From a virus: 23,957 nucleotides of DNA. The DNA is taken from IMG/VR virus record IMGVR_UViG_3300024520_004479, positions 1 through 23,957 of that record, one strand, 5' to 3'. This document shows positions 17,801 through 23,288 of the stretch, one piece after another. The first letter of the stretch is position 1, and every line of letters starts with the position of its first letter. Below the pieces are notes generated by a model, which was not told the origin of the DNA, made no database searches, and saw nothing but the letters and a program-made list of their open reading frames with translations. Made by a program: the position numbers and the translations under genes.

Positions 17801-18569
17801 CTTCGCGTCCTTGTTCGGCATCGACCCGCAGACGGGCGAGCGAACCGGCGACCCAGAATCCTTCGATGGCGTGATCGGGTCCATCTTGAACGAACTCACC
17901 CCGACGTTCTCCATCGCGGGCGTCCAGCCCGTCATCGAGGTCATGGCTGGCGCGCAGGGCTACGACTTCTACTGGGACAACGAGGTCGTGCCCACGCGCG
18001 ACAAGGATCTGCCCGTCGGGATGCGGGGGGCCGAGCGCTCGTCGCGCCTCTCCAGAATGCTGGGCCACGCCCTCGGATACCCGCCGGCCAAGATCGACCA
18101 CCTAATCTTCGGCTTAACGGCCGGCGCGGGCCGCGACATGGTGCGCACCGTCATTGACCCGATGGTGGGCGTGATCGCCCCCTGGACCGGCGACCTGGGT
18201 GAGCCCTTCCGCAGCGAAGACCTGCCGATCATCCGCCGATTCCTGGACTCCGAGGCTCGGGGCCGGAACGAGGCGGTCGAGCGCTTCTACGAGGACTGGG
18301 AGGATGTCGACGCGGCCAATCGCGGACTCAACCGGCTCGAGGAGATCCACGGGCCCGACGACCGGCGGACGCTGGCCTTCGAGAGCCGCCACCGCTACGA
18401 CCTGTCGCGCTACAAGAAGATGAACCGGCAGAAGCGCCGGTTGGCGAAGCTGTGGAGTGAACTGCGAACCTCCTACCGTGTCGTGGTGGATGCCAATGAC
18501 CTCGATAGAGAGATCCTGCGAATCCACCGCGAGATTGTCGAGACCGCCCGGGACCCCTACCAGCGATAA
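11847..18569 (+). CDS. Giant polyvalent ejection protein: DdrB/ParB-like domain plus HExxH metallopeptidase
   Basis: A 2240-residue protein (GTG start directly after the previous stop) filling the slot of T7 gp16. The N-terminus repeats HPLDRFL (residues 6-12 and 39-45). A helical, partly hydrophobic part follows (about 133-160), then an acidic linker (about 470-565). Residues about 596-800 match the DdrB-like ParB-superfamily domain: LTPSHDPRRGF, DPRLLLTDSPTAVDGPPIV and LGGNARTMAMQ (GGN near 690). A zinc metallopeptidase is indicated by HELGHH at 1156-1161 (H1156, E1157, H1160) and a probable third ligand in AEGWAE (E1223 or E1227). The C-terminal half resembles the large polyvalent-protein-associated C-terminal regions, with KSLHEIFEPVKD and YIPFFNAALLGPARI, and has a hydrophobic segment at 1922-1935. 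No transglycosylase motif was recognised. Likely role: injected with DNA, processing envelope or host targets. The domain calls come from motifs; the virion location comes from context. Confidence 0.75.
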   Translation: MPQDPHPLDRFLSGFGAAQPEAASPAPAMATQDPAGGGHPLDRFLAGEPVDQARADRVGFLEAATTTTFGERKGLWDWVPFLATGREGIGWVDMYRSADAFNGGTATGEQREMLEQFLDYHARERGFGGRVGEIAGDLPTFAVEFGAGLGLAKLIGQKAMTTAAGKGLQKALTKMAQSKIGTALEHNAASRTAGKLMKAGASGVAVGIVSELPRAPWGRVMANARRLQFQRRFQLDRETAGALTIEVMAGEQSLVDVLPTAILDELIEYGSEMTGAAIPFVSKIDALHDDILAFFFSKHGVEAGRKFFGKHGIGGVFSEIGEEYLGGATRETIGALGGPEEFKGSLPDTLGQTLEMYVAFGLRGGVGTAKGIWGDGVEATRQRAREDQIRTGITEQYAKMGLEGEELERRVEFDMEALRNAKSLEEANAEQDAEQDTAITEEEIEALEGLEPEDAEEILRGKGLVPTEEESAEVVEPEEETVEPVEGAETSEELRGQEAEEVPIEEGPEAVVTEAEQDQPQIEPSERAEGGVAPAEQEPPDSGPTKPPAEAESRGPEETGVPPSAEAEEEEPDPAAPPEGATDAMLRHGDESAVGEESSVVLPTGKSIPAAYVLAEAELLTPSHDPRRGFRKNEGGDENERPYEDPTEGAASRQTVQDIAAKLDPRLLLTDSPTAVDGPPIVNRWGVVLGGNARTMAMQLVYGVGGEAAEKYRAALRKAAKRYGFTPADLDAFTNPVLVREVAAGHEGAPGELSRVLNQALTTPKTATTDAVSRGRSINPAAASSIADTLGEDTLGKALGNPIKARSLLQALVRAGAFVEADLFELTDPKGALTKAGRAVVEETLLGAVVTDVRALASLAPGHRNKLIAALPGLVLLKAAWPAFAEHLVETADALASLRQSKQRMSEALRQQTIEDESWKLNPVAVMLANALRDLGPRQFASKASEAAQAAQESSSGQGGLFEGSVPTDPWEALRGVFGQWETDLPDGGAATMGSPGPSREAMTARRAARARRSGGTALGSPGASGKTAGKPPPGGRGKTEPSTMTGVGALPAGDSRVERTHAVLRKFGILGRDDPIAIARTMEDARDAAEGIGEVDLRGRDNLYAIIIDLARRFGLGQPGVGKDKLLRKWAAGFYQTDTSAIRLRKASFISTYFHELGHHLHKVMFPRRGKRKDPETGKMTVPALPFQLSGKDFPKQWRPGLIQLGRDLYGDRKPAAGYAAEGWAEVVRFLVTDPAHLEARAPALYQDVAGTLQGKHPETWIVLQEARQRFRAWLVGSDKNPVGGFVQRGKPSRSKGRTRRDRWTMDWFDRRVRVRTALEDMGVMDKIPFHENPYWMMRRVEGHTSGDLKLAVERGTWDPADPTKARTGKSLHEIFEPVKDTLELWEDYAIARRVLEKRDQGFEVLPSDPRAEVTAGKKLEDFIAEMEALHPEFSTVHAGFQEFNKWLMTEYSVHHQLQTPEAAKLIVAKNREYIPFRYAATDDALRKAGGRTGSFVNLGTGVSWFKNSQGEPLLPPLPAFMAQLEGIIGRAHHNAASRALLTLADNPDLNDRSARWFQRIERPIEGFKAKGDQLSAEVMRQLGITESGGKLSVPGELAGMDEGELTTLIEMIENFEDATFWKPSNDVDEARGVVRILVKGKPQFYQVNGEGGDLLLWETLRGFYSPAQAEGFARIATMPAALLRAGATQNNISFGLMNVVRDVWQALTLTTTMLKNPSQISSRLLGIREAFVAGDWSALYQASGADMEGLFGAPYWNEKERKLDLAVSFDESGLLRPESRAHLKAGRVFKAALSGRIATAIGQGKPVKAAFEASLLPLAGRLNTRLERMTRLGEFIVRYRQAQSEGLSSEAEALAISGHASANITLDWTKGGRHAKVVNQYIPFFNAALLGPARIAEHLAGAAKKGPGHLLGAFARISSFMILPSVLMFLMVWDDDEYWNIDQKKRDRYWYFPTGRSDAGAKTYLRLPKPYGLATWSILAERSFASLFGIDPQTGERTGDPESFDGVIGSILNELTPTFSIAGVQPVIEVMAGAQGYDFYWDNEVVPTRDKDLPVGMRGAERSSRLSRMLGHALGYPPAKIDHLIFGLTAGAGRDMVRTVIDPMVGVIAPWTGDLGEPFRSEDLPIIRRFLDSEARGRNEAVERFYEDWEDVDAANRGLNRLEEIHGPDDRRTLAFESRHRYDLSRYKKMNRQKRRLAKLWSELRTSYRVVVDANDLDREILRIHREIVETARDPYQR

Positions 18570-18633
18570 TACCGATGAACCCTACGCCTAGCACCTCGCA
18601 CCTCGATTCTAGCGCCGCATAGTGGGGAAACGC

Positions 18634-18852
18634 ATGTCCACAAACAACAACGGACTCGTGTGGAAAGTTGCGTCCGGCGCACTGGCACTCTTCATCGTAA
18701 CCGCTGGGGCCATGTACGGAATGGTCTCGGTTCACGCCGAGTACCCGCACGAGTCGTCGGTACCGCGCCGCGAGTTCGAGATGTTCGAGGGCGCTATCGA
18801 CCGCCGGCTCGAGCGCATCGAAACCAAGGTCGACGAGCTACTCGCCAAATAG
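18634..18852 (+). CDS. Small single-TM membrane protein, holin or spanin candidate
   Basis: A 72-residue protein from the ATG at 18634, which follows GGGGA with good spacing; an in-frame GTG at 18622 would add MGKR. It has one clear hydrophobic segment (about residues 8-31, VWKVASGALALFIVTAGAMY and beyond), then a polar segment, PHESSVPRREFEMF, and a charged amphipathic helix ending in RLERIETKVDELLAK. Small one-TM proteins with a charged C-terminal helix at the end of the late operon are often holins, pinholins or inner-membrane spanins. No endolysin is adjacent. Base composition is less GC-rich than its neighbours at the 5' end. The lysis role is inference; the membrane nature is well supported. 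Confidence 0.62.
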   Translation: MSTNNNGLVWKVASGALALFIVTAGAMYGMVSVHAEYPHESSVPRREFEMFEGAIDRRLERIETKVDELLAK

Positions 18853-18854
18853 GA

Positions 18855-18888
18855 GCGGCCCCGCGCCCAAGGGATGACGCGGGGCCGC
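18855..18888. terminator. Perfect inverted repeat between convergent operons, likely bidirectional terminator
   Basis: GCGGCCCCGCG and CGCGGGGCCGC are exact reverse complements (11 bp), separated by a 12-base loop. The element begins 2 bases after the stop of the last late gene and lies 30 bases from the end of the minus-strand recombination operon, so it faces both. No long T-tract follows on the plus strand; on the minus strand the exit reads CTCCTATTTGG, with a short T run. The placement supports termination of both units. Confidence 0.65.
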
Positions 18889-18917
18889 AGAGAGGGAGAC
18901 GGAATCGCGCCCCGATT

Positions 18918-19079
18918 CTACCCCCCCTCGTCCTCTAGTTTGTCTTCAAGTCGGGCGTCTTTCGCGCGGGCGTCCCAGTCGATCTCCTCGTCGGCCTCGT
19001 CCTGTAGGCGCAGCTTCTCGGCCAGGACCCAGTCGGGGCAGAGCCTTGGGTCGTCGTACCAGGGACCGTCAATGGGCAT
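18918..19079 (-). CDS. Small acidic orphan coupled to the annealing protein
   Basis: A 53-residue protein. The frame is open a little further upstream, but the ATG at 19079 overlaps the end of the annealing-protein gene by 11 bases and gives a natural start, MPIDGPWYDDPRLCPDWVLA. The middle and C-terminus are very acidic and helical (EADEEIDWDARAKDARLEDK, ending DEGG). No known domain is recognised. It is the last gene of a three-gene minus-strand operon with an exonuclease and an annealing protein, so it may modulate recombination or mimic DNA, but this is speculative. The longer alternative starts at 19127 inside the annealing-protein gene. Confidence 0.5.
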   Translation of the reverse strand: MPIDGPWYDDPRLCPDWVLAEKLRLQDEADEEIDWDARAKDARLEDKLEDEGG

Positions 19080-19959
19080 GGCCGCCGAGCTCCCCCGCCT
19101 CGTCCTTCCCCGCAGCCTCCACCTCATCGTTCAGCTCGTCGGCCGCCACGGCCTCCGCGCTCGGCACAACGAAGTGGTCGGCCCTGGAGCTGTTGCCGTC
19201 CTTGAGCGACAGGAACACCTCGCGCAGTTCGGTCAGCTCCCCGGCGTCGATGTCCGCCACGCCATGCCCCAGCTTGCGCTCGAGCATCTCCTGGGAGACG
19301 GCGTACTCCTCGTCGAAGGCCAGGAGCAGCTTCTTGATCGTGGCCTTGCGGTTGGCTTTCAGGTCGCCGCTGGCCTTCGCGCTGCTGGTCTCCTCGCAGC
19401 GGTCGCAGGCGTCCTCGATCAGGTCGAACGGGAGCACCTGCAGGATCGCGTTCCGCACGGCCAGGGAGGCGCGCCTGTTCACGAGTTCGCGCCGGTCGCG
19501 CTCGTCAGGCACCACCCAGCCATCGCGGCGCTGGATCTTGTTGGGGAAGCGGTCCGAGACGTACTTCCAGACGTTGGTCTGTGCGTCGTGTGCCCACGCC
19601 TCCAGCTGGATCCATAGCTCGTCGTCGTCGGTCGGGACGATGGTGAAGCCCGAGCGGATGTTGCCCCAGCATTGGGCGGCCGTGTTGGCCAGGTTGATCG
19701 AGGGGCCCACTACAGGCTTGCCGCCGCGCGGGAACTTGTACCGAGCCTTCTTGGCGAAGGTCGGCCGCTTGCAGGTCTCCATCAGCTTGGCGAAGGCTGA
19801 TAGCTCGTCTCTCGGAAAACGCTTCGCAATCGTGATGGCCGACTGGATCTCCACCAGGGCGCGTACCGCGAGGGCGGCCCCCTGTTCGCTGTCGGTGGTG
19901 ACCTGGACGGCCTGGTCGAAGACGTCGTCAGGGGCGGTTGTGAGTGCATGGTCTGTCAT
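19069..19959 (-). CDS. Probable single-strand annealing protein (RecT/Red-beta-like)
   Basis: A 296-residue protein starting in an ATGA overlap with the exonuclease stop. Annealing proteins pair complementary single strands produced by a partner exonuclease. The family-like core is AITIAKRFPRDELSAFAKLM (residues about 41-60), then ETCKRPTFAKKARYKFPRGG and VVGPSINLANTAAQCWGNIR (about 81-100), then RRELVNRRASLAVRNAILQV in the middle. I recall this GPS-x-x-L-A pattern from phage recombinase-associated proteins found beside RecE- or YqaJ-type nucleases. The C-terminus (about 235-296) is acidic and disordered, as in several single-strand binding partners. The paired gene context strengthens the call. 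It could alternatively be a distinct, unnamed recombination mediator. Confidence 0.62.
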   Translation of the reverse strand: MTDHALTTAPDDVFDQAVQVTTDSEQGAALAVRALVEIQSAITIAKRFPRDELSAFAKLMETCKRPTFAKKARYKFPRGGKPVVGPSINLANTAAQCWGNIRSGFTIVPTDDDELWIQLEAWAHDAQTNVWKYVSDRFPNKIQRRDGWVVPDERDRRELVNRRASLAVRNAILQVLPFDLIEDACDRCEETSSAKASGDLKANRKATIKKLLLAFDEEYAVSQEMLERKLGHGVADIDAGELTELREVFLSLKDGNSSRADHFVVPSAEAVAADELNDEVEAAGKDEAGELGGHAH

Positions 19960-20876
19960 CTGGCTGGCTCTCCTACGTCAAGAGACTGTCGTTTCCACCG
20001 AGGCAGCCCGATGGGTGTAATTTTGACTCCATAGCCAGGCCATTCGTCGCGCTCTCGGCACCAAGCCAGTCGGTTCAGCGCGCGGCGGTTTTCAGCGCGA
20101 CCGCGCTCAACGTCGGCAGGGTCGAGGACGTACACCCCCACACCGTAGGGCGGCAGCTTCTCGACGGCCACGAAGACGAAGGACTTGATCGTGCCGACGC
20201 CCAGCACCGCGTTGACGCCGTCGATGTACCACGCCGCCTGGCCGTAGTAGCGGAAGCGCGAGATCGAGAGCGAGAACGGATCGGGCCGCGCGTCCATGGT
20301 CGACTTAAGATCGACGAGCAGGCCGCGCCCCTCCCCGCAGGTGTCCGGCCGGCAGCGGCACAGGATGCCCGTCTCGGGATCCTCCCAGATGAACGACGAC
20401 TCGTGCAGGCCCAGCCCGATCACATGCTTGGCGGCGGGGCTTCGCATGACGGCCGCGCGGATGTCGCCCAGGCGGTTCCAATCGGCGGTCGGGATCTGGG
20501 CCTTGCCGCGGTTCTCCAGCAGCCAGGGGTCGAGCACCTGGTCTTGCCAGAGCGAGTAGTTCTCTTTGCCGGCCTTCGTGCGCCGGTCGAACATCTTGCC
20601 GCCGGGCTTCTCGGGCTGCTCGGACGAGTAGCGCTGGTCCAGCTCGTCGGGCTCGAGGACGGTCGTGTGGATCGCGTTGCCCAGCACCATGGCGGGCGTG
20701 GGCTCCTCTGGCCAGTCAGCGGAAGCCTTCAAGTGCGCGGGCGAGCGCCCCAGCAGGCCCAGCTTGGAGGAGTTGAGCGAGGGGTGCGCGTGGTACTCCT
20801 CGATGGGAATGTCCTCGTACCTCCCTGGTTCGAGGGGGAGCGTCGCGGGGCGCTCCTCGGTGCTGGGGTCGCTCAT
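19956..20876 (-). CDS. RecE-like PD-(D/E)XK exonuclease (DUF3799 type)
   Basis: A 306-residue protein from the ATG at 20876. Upstream codons to 20981 are open but overlap the divergent gene, and the chosen start gives the typical short lead, then GRYEDIPIEEYHAHPSLNSS (residues 18-37). Family features are GNAIHTTVLEP with the conserved H70, the RPD motif (D178), the LLVDLKST motif (D189, K191), and YYGQAAWYIDG with Q213. These are the RecE-family active-site set for a metal-dependent 5'-3' double-strand exonuclease. It resects ends to give single strands for the annealing protein encoded next (ATGA coupling). It is far shorter than E. coli RecE and corresponds to the isolated nuclease domain. 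GGAGG lies only 1 base before the ATG, unusually close. Confidence 0.85.
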   Translation of the reverse strand: MSDPSTEERPATLPLEPGRYEDIPIEEYHAHPSLNSSKLGLLGRSPAHLKASADWPEEPTPAMVLGNAIHTTVLEPDELDQRYSSEQPEKPGGKMFDRRTKAGKENYSLWQDQVLDPWLLENRGKAQIPTADWNRLGDIRAAVMRSPAAKHVIGLGLHESSFIWEDPETGILCRCRPDTCGEGRGLLVDLKSTMDARPDPFSLSISRFRYYGQAAWYIDGVNAVLGVGTIKSFVFVAVEKLPPYGVGVYVLDPADVERGRAENRRALNRLAWCRERDEWPGYGVKITPIGLPRWKRQSLDVGEPAR

Positions 20877-20929
20877 GCCTCCAGTTTGCCTAATCTCCAG
20901 GGTGGAATCCAGCACAGGAGAGTGGTAAA
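20877..20929. promoter_or_regulatory. Divergent control region with possible operator
   Basis: About 53 bases separate the exonuclease start (minus) from the HTH gene (plus); promoters for both units should lie here or inside the flanking coding ends. I see no convincing sigma-70 -35/-10 pair on either strand. TCCAGGGTGGA (20896-20906) is a small inverted repeat, and CTCCAG/ATCCAG occurs three times in one direction (20879, 20895, 20907). These could bind the adjacent HTH protein. Low confidence in exact sites. Confidence 0.35.
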
Positions 20930-21181
20930 TTGCGGGGCATGACCACCAAGAAAGAGCGCGCGGCCCGAGAACTCCTGGCACAGGCGATCGAGTGGGCTGG
21001 GTCGAAGCCTGGCCTGGCGGTCGAGATGCGCGTGAGCGAGCAGACCATCCGCGAGTGGACGGTTCGCGGCCGAGTGCCGGCGACCCCCGCGCGGCTCTTG
21101 GGGATGCTCCTGGCGCTCAGCAAGGGCACCAAGGGCACCAAGGGCTCGGCCCGCGACCTCGAGCTGATCCTGCGCGGATGA
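20930..21181 (+). CDS. Small helix-turn-helix regulator (Cro/YdaS-like)
   Basis: An 83-residue protein. The TTG at 20930 is preferred over the ATG at 20939 because AGGAG (20916-20920) lies 9 bases before it, while the ATG has only GGGG one base away. Residues about 24-50 (GSKPGLAVEMRVSEQTIREW, then TVRGRVPA) match the helix-turn-helix of small phage regulators, in which the second helix follows MRVSEQTI and the WxxRGRVPA ending is common. The C-terminus has a KGTKGTKG repeat encoded by a 9-base tandem repeat. It starts the plus-strand early module and is divergently placed against the recombination operon, so it likely controls one or both. It overlaps the next gene by 4 bases. A repressor or a Cro-like role is equally possible. 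Confidence 0.65.
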   Translation: MRGMTTKKERAARELLAQAIEWAGSKPGLAVEMRVSEQTIREWTVRGRVPATPARLLGMLLALSKGTKGTKGSARDLELILRG

Positions 21182-22254
21182 GCCCCGGAGGCGGAATCAG
21201 CCGTTGGATGAAGTTCTACCCCCAGGACTGGCTGGTGGGCGCGCGCGCGATGCCCCTGGCCGCCAAGGGCGCCTACATCGACCTCCTGGCGTACTCGTGG
21301 GACAACCCGCTGCCCGAGGACCCCGCGGCCCTGGCGCGCATCGTTGGGGCCACGCTGGACGAGTTCCTGGCGCTCTGGGACGGCTGGCTGCGGGCCAAGT
21401 TCCAGCGCGGCGAGGACGGCCACCTGCGCAACGCCCGGCTCGAGGAAGTGCGTTCCGGGCAGCTCGCCATCCACGAACAGAGGGTTTCCGCGGGGCGCCG
21501 GGGGGGGGAGGCGAAGTGGGGTGGGAGCGCCGAGCGCGGGCAGCGGACCCGAGCGGAGCGCTTGAAGGCTGCGCGGGCGATCGGAACGCACACCGCGGCA
21601 GAGTGGAAGGCCATGAGGGCGGCCTACGGGCGTTGCCTGCGCTGCGGATCTACCGGCGTCGAGCTCGTCCGCGACCACATTATCCCGCTCTACCAGGGCG
21701 GGTCAGACTCGGTCCAGAACCTCCAGCCGCTCTGTCGCAGCTGCAACGCAGCCAAGGGGCCAGAGTCGCAGGACCACCGCGTAGGTTTGCCGGAGACCGC
21801 GCCCGACTGGATGCCTAGCGGAACGCCTAGCAAACCGATGCAGGTTCAGGTTCAGGTTCAGGTTCAGGATCAGGAGCAGGATCAAGAATCAGATCTGATC
21901 CCGCGCGAGGGAGATCCCGATATGGGGACACCCCGACGTGGAGAACCTGTGGATAACCCCCGATCGGCCAAGCCCTACGGCGGCCTAGCAGATTGGGTAC
22001 CCGAGGCCGTGAGCCGCCTGATCTACGAGACCCTGGTGCCCGCGGGGCTCGCCCACAACGTCATTGACGAAGCGATGGGCCTCCTGATCCGGGGCAACTG
22101 GCTCGGAGGCTTCGACGAGAACACATGCCGGCAGCGACTCACCCAGGTCGTGCTGGCTTCCCCCCAGGCCAGCAAACCGGGCGCCTTCATCCTGTGCATG
22201 CTCCGCGAGGACACCGCAGGCAGGACGGGCCCCATCACCGTGAAGAGCAGATGA
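21178..22254 (+). CDS. DUF1376 replication-type protein with HNH nuclease domain
   Basis: A 358-residue protein starting in an ATGA overlap. Residues about 9-105 are a DUF1376 domain (MKFYPQDWLVGARAMPLAAK, DGWLRAKF, then AGRRGGEAKW), found in phage proteins thought to act in replication initiation. Residues about 135-200 form an HNH nuclease: C153xxC156, then DH at 166-167 (DHIIPLYQGG), then C186xxC189-N190. This gives two zinc CxxC pairs and the catalytic histidine, so the nuclease looks intact. A Gln/Val/Asp linker (about 221-240) precedes a C-terminal helical domain (about 262-358), VPEAVSRLIYETLVPAGLAH and following, like a replisome-organiser tail. It may nick DNA at an origin, or the HNH may be a homing-type intruder in a replication protein. 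A G9 run lies at the domain junction. Confidence 0.75.
   Translation: MSPGGGISRWMKFYPQDWLVGARAMPLAAKGAYIDLLAYSWDNPLPEDPAALARIVGATLDEFLALWDGWLRAKFQRGEDGHLRNARLEEVRSGQLAIHEQRVSAGRRGGEAKWGGSAERGQRTRAERLKAARAIGTHTAAEWKAMRAAYGRCLRCGSTGVELVRDHIIPLYQGGSDSVQNLQPLCRSCNAAKGPESQDHRVGLPETAPDWMPSGTPSKPMQVQVQVQVQDQEQDQESDLIPREGDPDMGTPRRGEPVDNPRSAKPYGGLADWVPEAVSRLIYETLVPAGLAHNVIDEAMGLLIRGNWLGGFDENTCRQRLTQVVLASPQASKPGAFILCMLREDTAGRTGPITVKSR
21841..21882 (+). repeat. CAGGTT hexamer tract coding a Gln-Val linker
   Basis: Four perfect CAGGTT units followed by three diverged ones (CAGGAT, CAGGAG, CAGGAT) encode QVQVQVQVQDQEQD in the linker of the DUF1376-HNH protein. The unit is 6 bases, so copy-number change keeps the frame and only alters linker length. 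Confidence 0.85.
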
Positions 22255-23288
22255 CAAACACCGAACCCACCACCCAGCCCCAGGCCATCGACCTTGAAGC
22301 CATGGTCACCCAGGCCCTCGCCACCTTCTCGCCCACGGACGCCGCCATCGCCGAGATCGGGGAGCGGTACGGCCTGCTCGAGGTCGCCGGCATCGACGAC
22401 GACGAGGGCCTCGCCCTGGTGCACGCCGCCAGGATGGACATGCGCGGGCTGCGCGTGGGCGTGGACAAGGTCCGCAAGGAGCTAAAGGCTGGCGCGCTGG
22501 AGTACAACCGCCGAGTGGAGTCTCGCGCGAAGGAGATCACCGCGAAGCTGCTGCCGATCGAGGGGCGGCTCTCGCGCATCGAGGATGGTGTGGCCGAGAA
22601 GCGGCGGGCCGTCCGCGACGAGGCGGCCCGCGCCGAGCGCCTGCGCCTGCAGAAGCGCGTGGATGAGATGGGGGAGCTGGGGTCGCCCCACAAGGCCATC
22701 GAGATCCTGTCGTGGGACGATGTCCAGTTCTGCGAGAAGCTGGCCCTGGCCCAGCACGCTTACGGCGTCCGCAAGGCCGAGAAGGCCGAGGAGGAGCAGG
22801 CCCGCAAGGCGAAGGCCGCCAGGGACCTCCAGGAGCGCGAGGAGCTGGAGCGCGAACTCGAGCGGGCCCGCGTAGAACAGGCCAAGGCGGAAGCGCTGGC
22901 GAAGGAGCGCCGCGCCAAGGAGGTTGCCCAGCTGGAGGCGCAGCGGGCCGAGCAGCAGGCCGAGCGCGATCGGCTGGAGAAGCGGCGGGCCGAGCTCAAG
23001 CAGCAGGAGCACGTGGTCGAGTTGGAGAAGGCGCGCCTGGAGGCCGCGGCCGAAGCCAAGCGCAAAGCCAAGCAGGAGGAGGAGGAGCGGCGCGTGTTGC
23101 AGCAGATCGAGGCCGAGGCGGCGCTCGAGGAGGAGGCGCGGCTGGAGGCCCTTCGCCCGCAGCACGAGAAGATCCGGACGCTGGCCGGGGCCGTGCGCGA
23201 CCTGGTTGTGCCCGAGGTGGACTGCAGCGAGCGGCTGGTGGAGTTACTCGAGCAGGTGGCGCGGCGGATTGAGGGGTTGGCGAAGTGA
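22251..23288 (+). CDS. Long coiled-coil protein, DUF1351-like N-terminus
   Basis: A 345-residue protein starting in an ATGA overlap. Residues about 45-105 (IDDDEGLALVHAARMDMRGL, then VGVDKVRKELKAGALEYNRR and KEITAKLLPIEGRL) resemble the start of DUF1351-type phage proteins, which often accompany RecT-like genes. Residues about 165-310 are an almost uninterrupted charged coiled coil rich in Glu, Arg, Ala and Lys (for example EEEQARKAKAARDLQERE), with little sequence complexity. A short C-terminal part (about 310-345), VRDLVVPEVDCSERLVELLE, looks globular. A scaffold or accessory role in replication or recombination is plausible. The exact function is unknown, and the coiled coil makes database matches unreliable. 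Confidence 0.6.
   Translation: MTNTEPTTQPQAIDLEAMVTQALATFSPTDAAIAEIGERYGLLEVAGIDDDEGLALVHAARMDMRGLRVGVDKVRKELKAGALEYNRRVESRAKEITAKLLPIEGRLSRIEDGVAEKRRAVRDEAARAERLRLQKRVDEMGELGSPHKAIEILSWDDVQFCEKLALAQHAYGVRKAEKAEEEQARKAKAARDLQEREELERELERARVEQAKAEALAKERRAKEVAQLEAQRAEQQAERDRLEKRRAELKQQEHVVELEKARLEAAAEAKRKAKQEEEERRVLQQIEAEAALEEEARLEALRPQHEKIRTLAGAVRDLVVPEVDCSERLVELLEQVARRIEGLAK

Noticed and set aside
18575-18622. 15-codon ORF between the giant gene and the small membrane gene
   Set aside because: Too short to support and with no clear ribosome binding site; kept only as a possible coupling element in the dual-start finding.
18918-20938. Lysogeny module (integrase, attachment site)
   Set aside because: The minus-strand genes are recombination enzymes of the RecE/annealing type. 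No integrase, excisionase or tRNA-like attachment site is visible.
20877-20981. Upstream extension of the exonuclease
   Set aside because: It would overlap the divergent HTH gene and the control region, and the added residues do not look like the RecE-type N-terminus.
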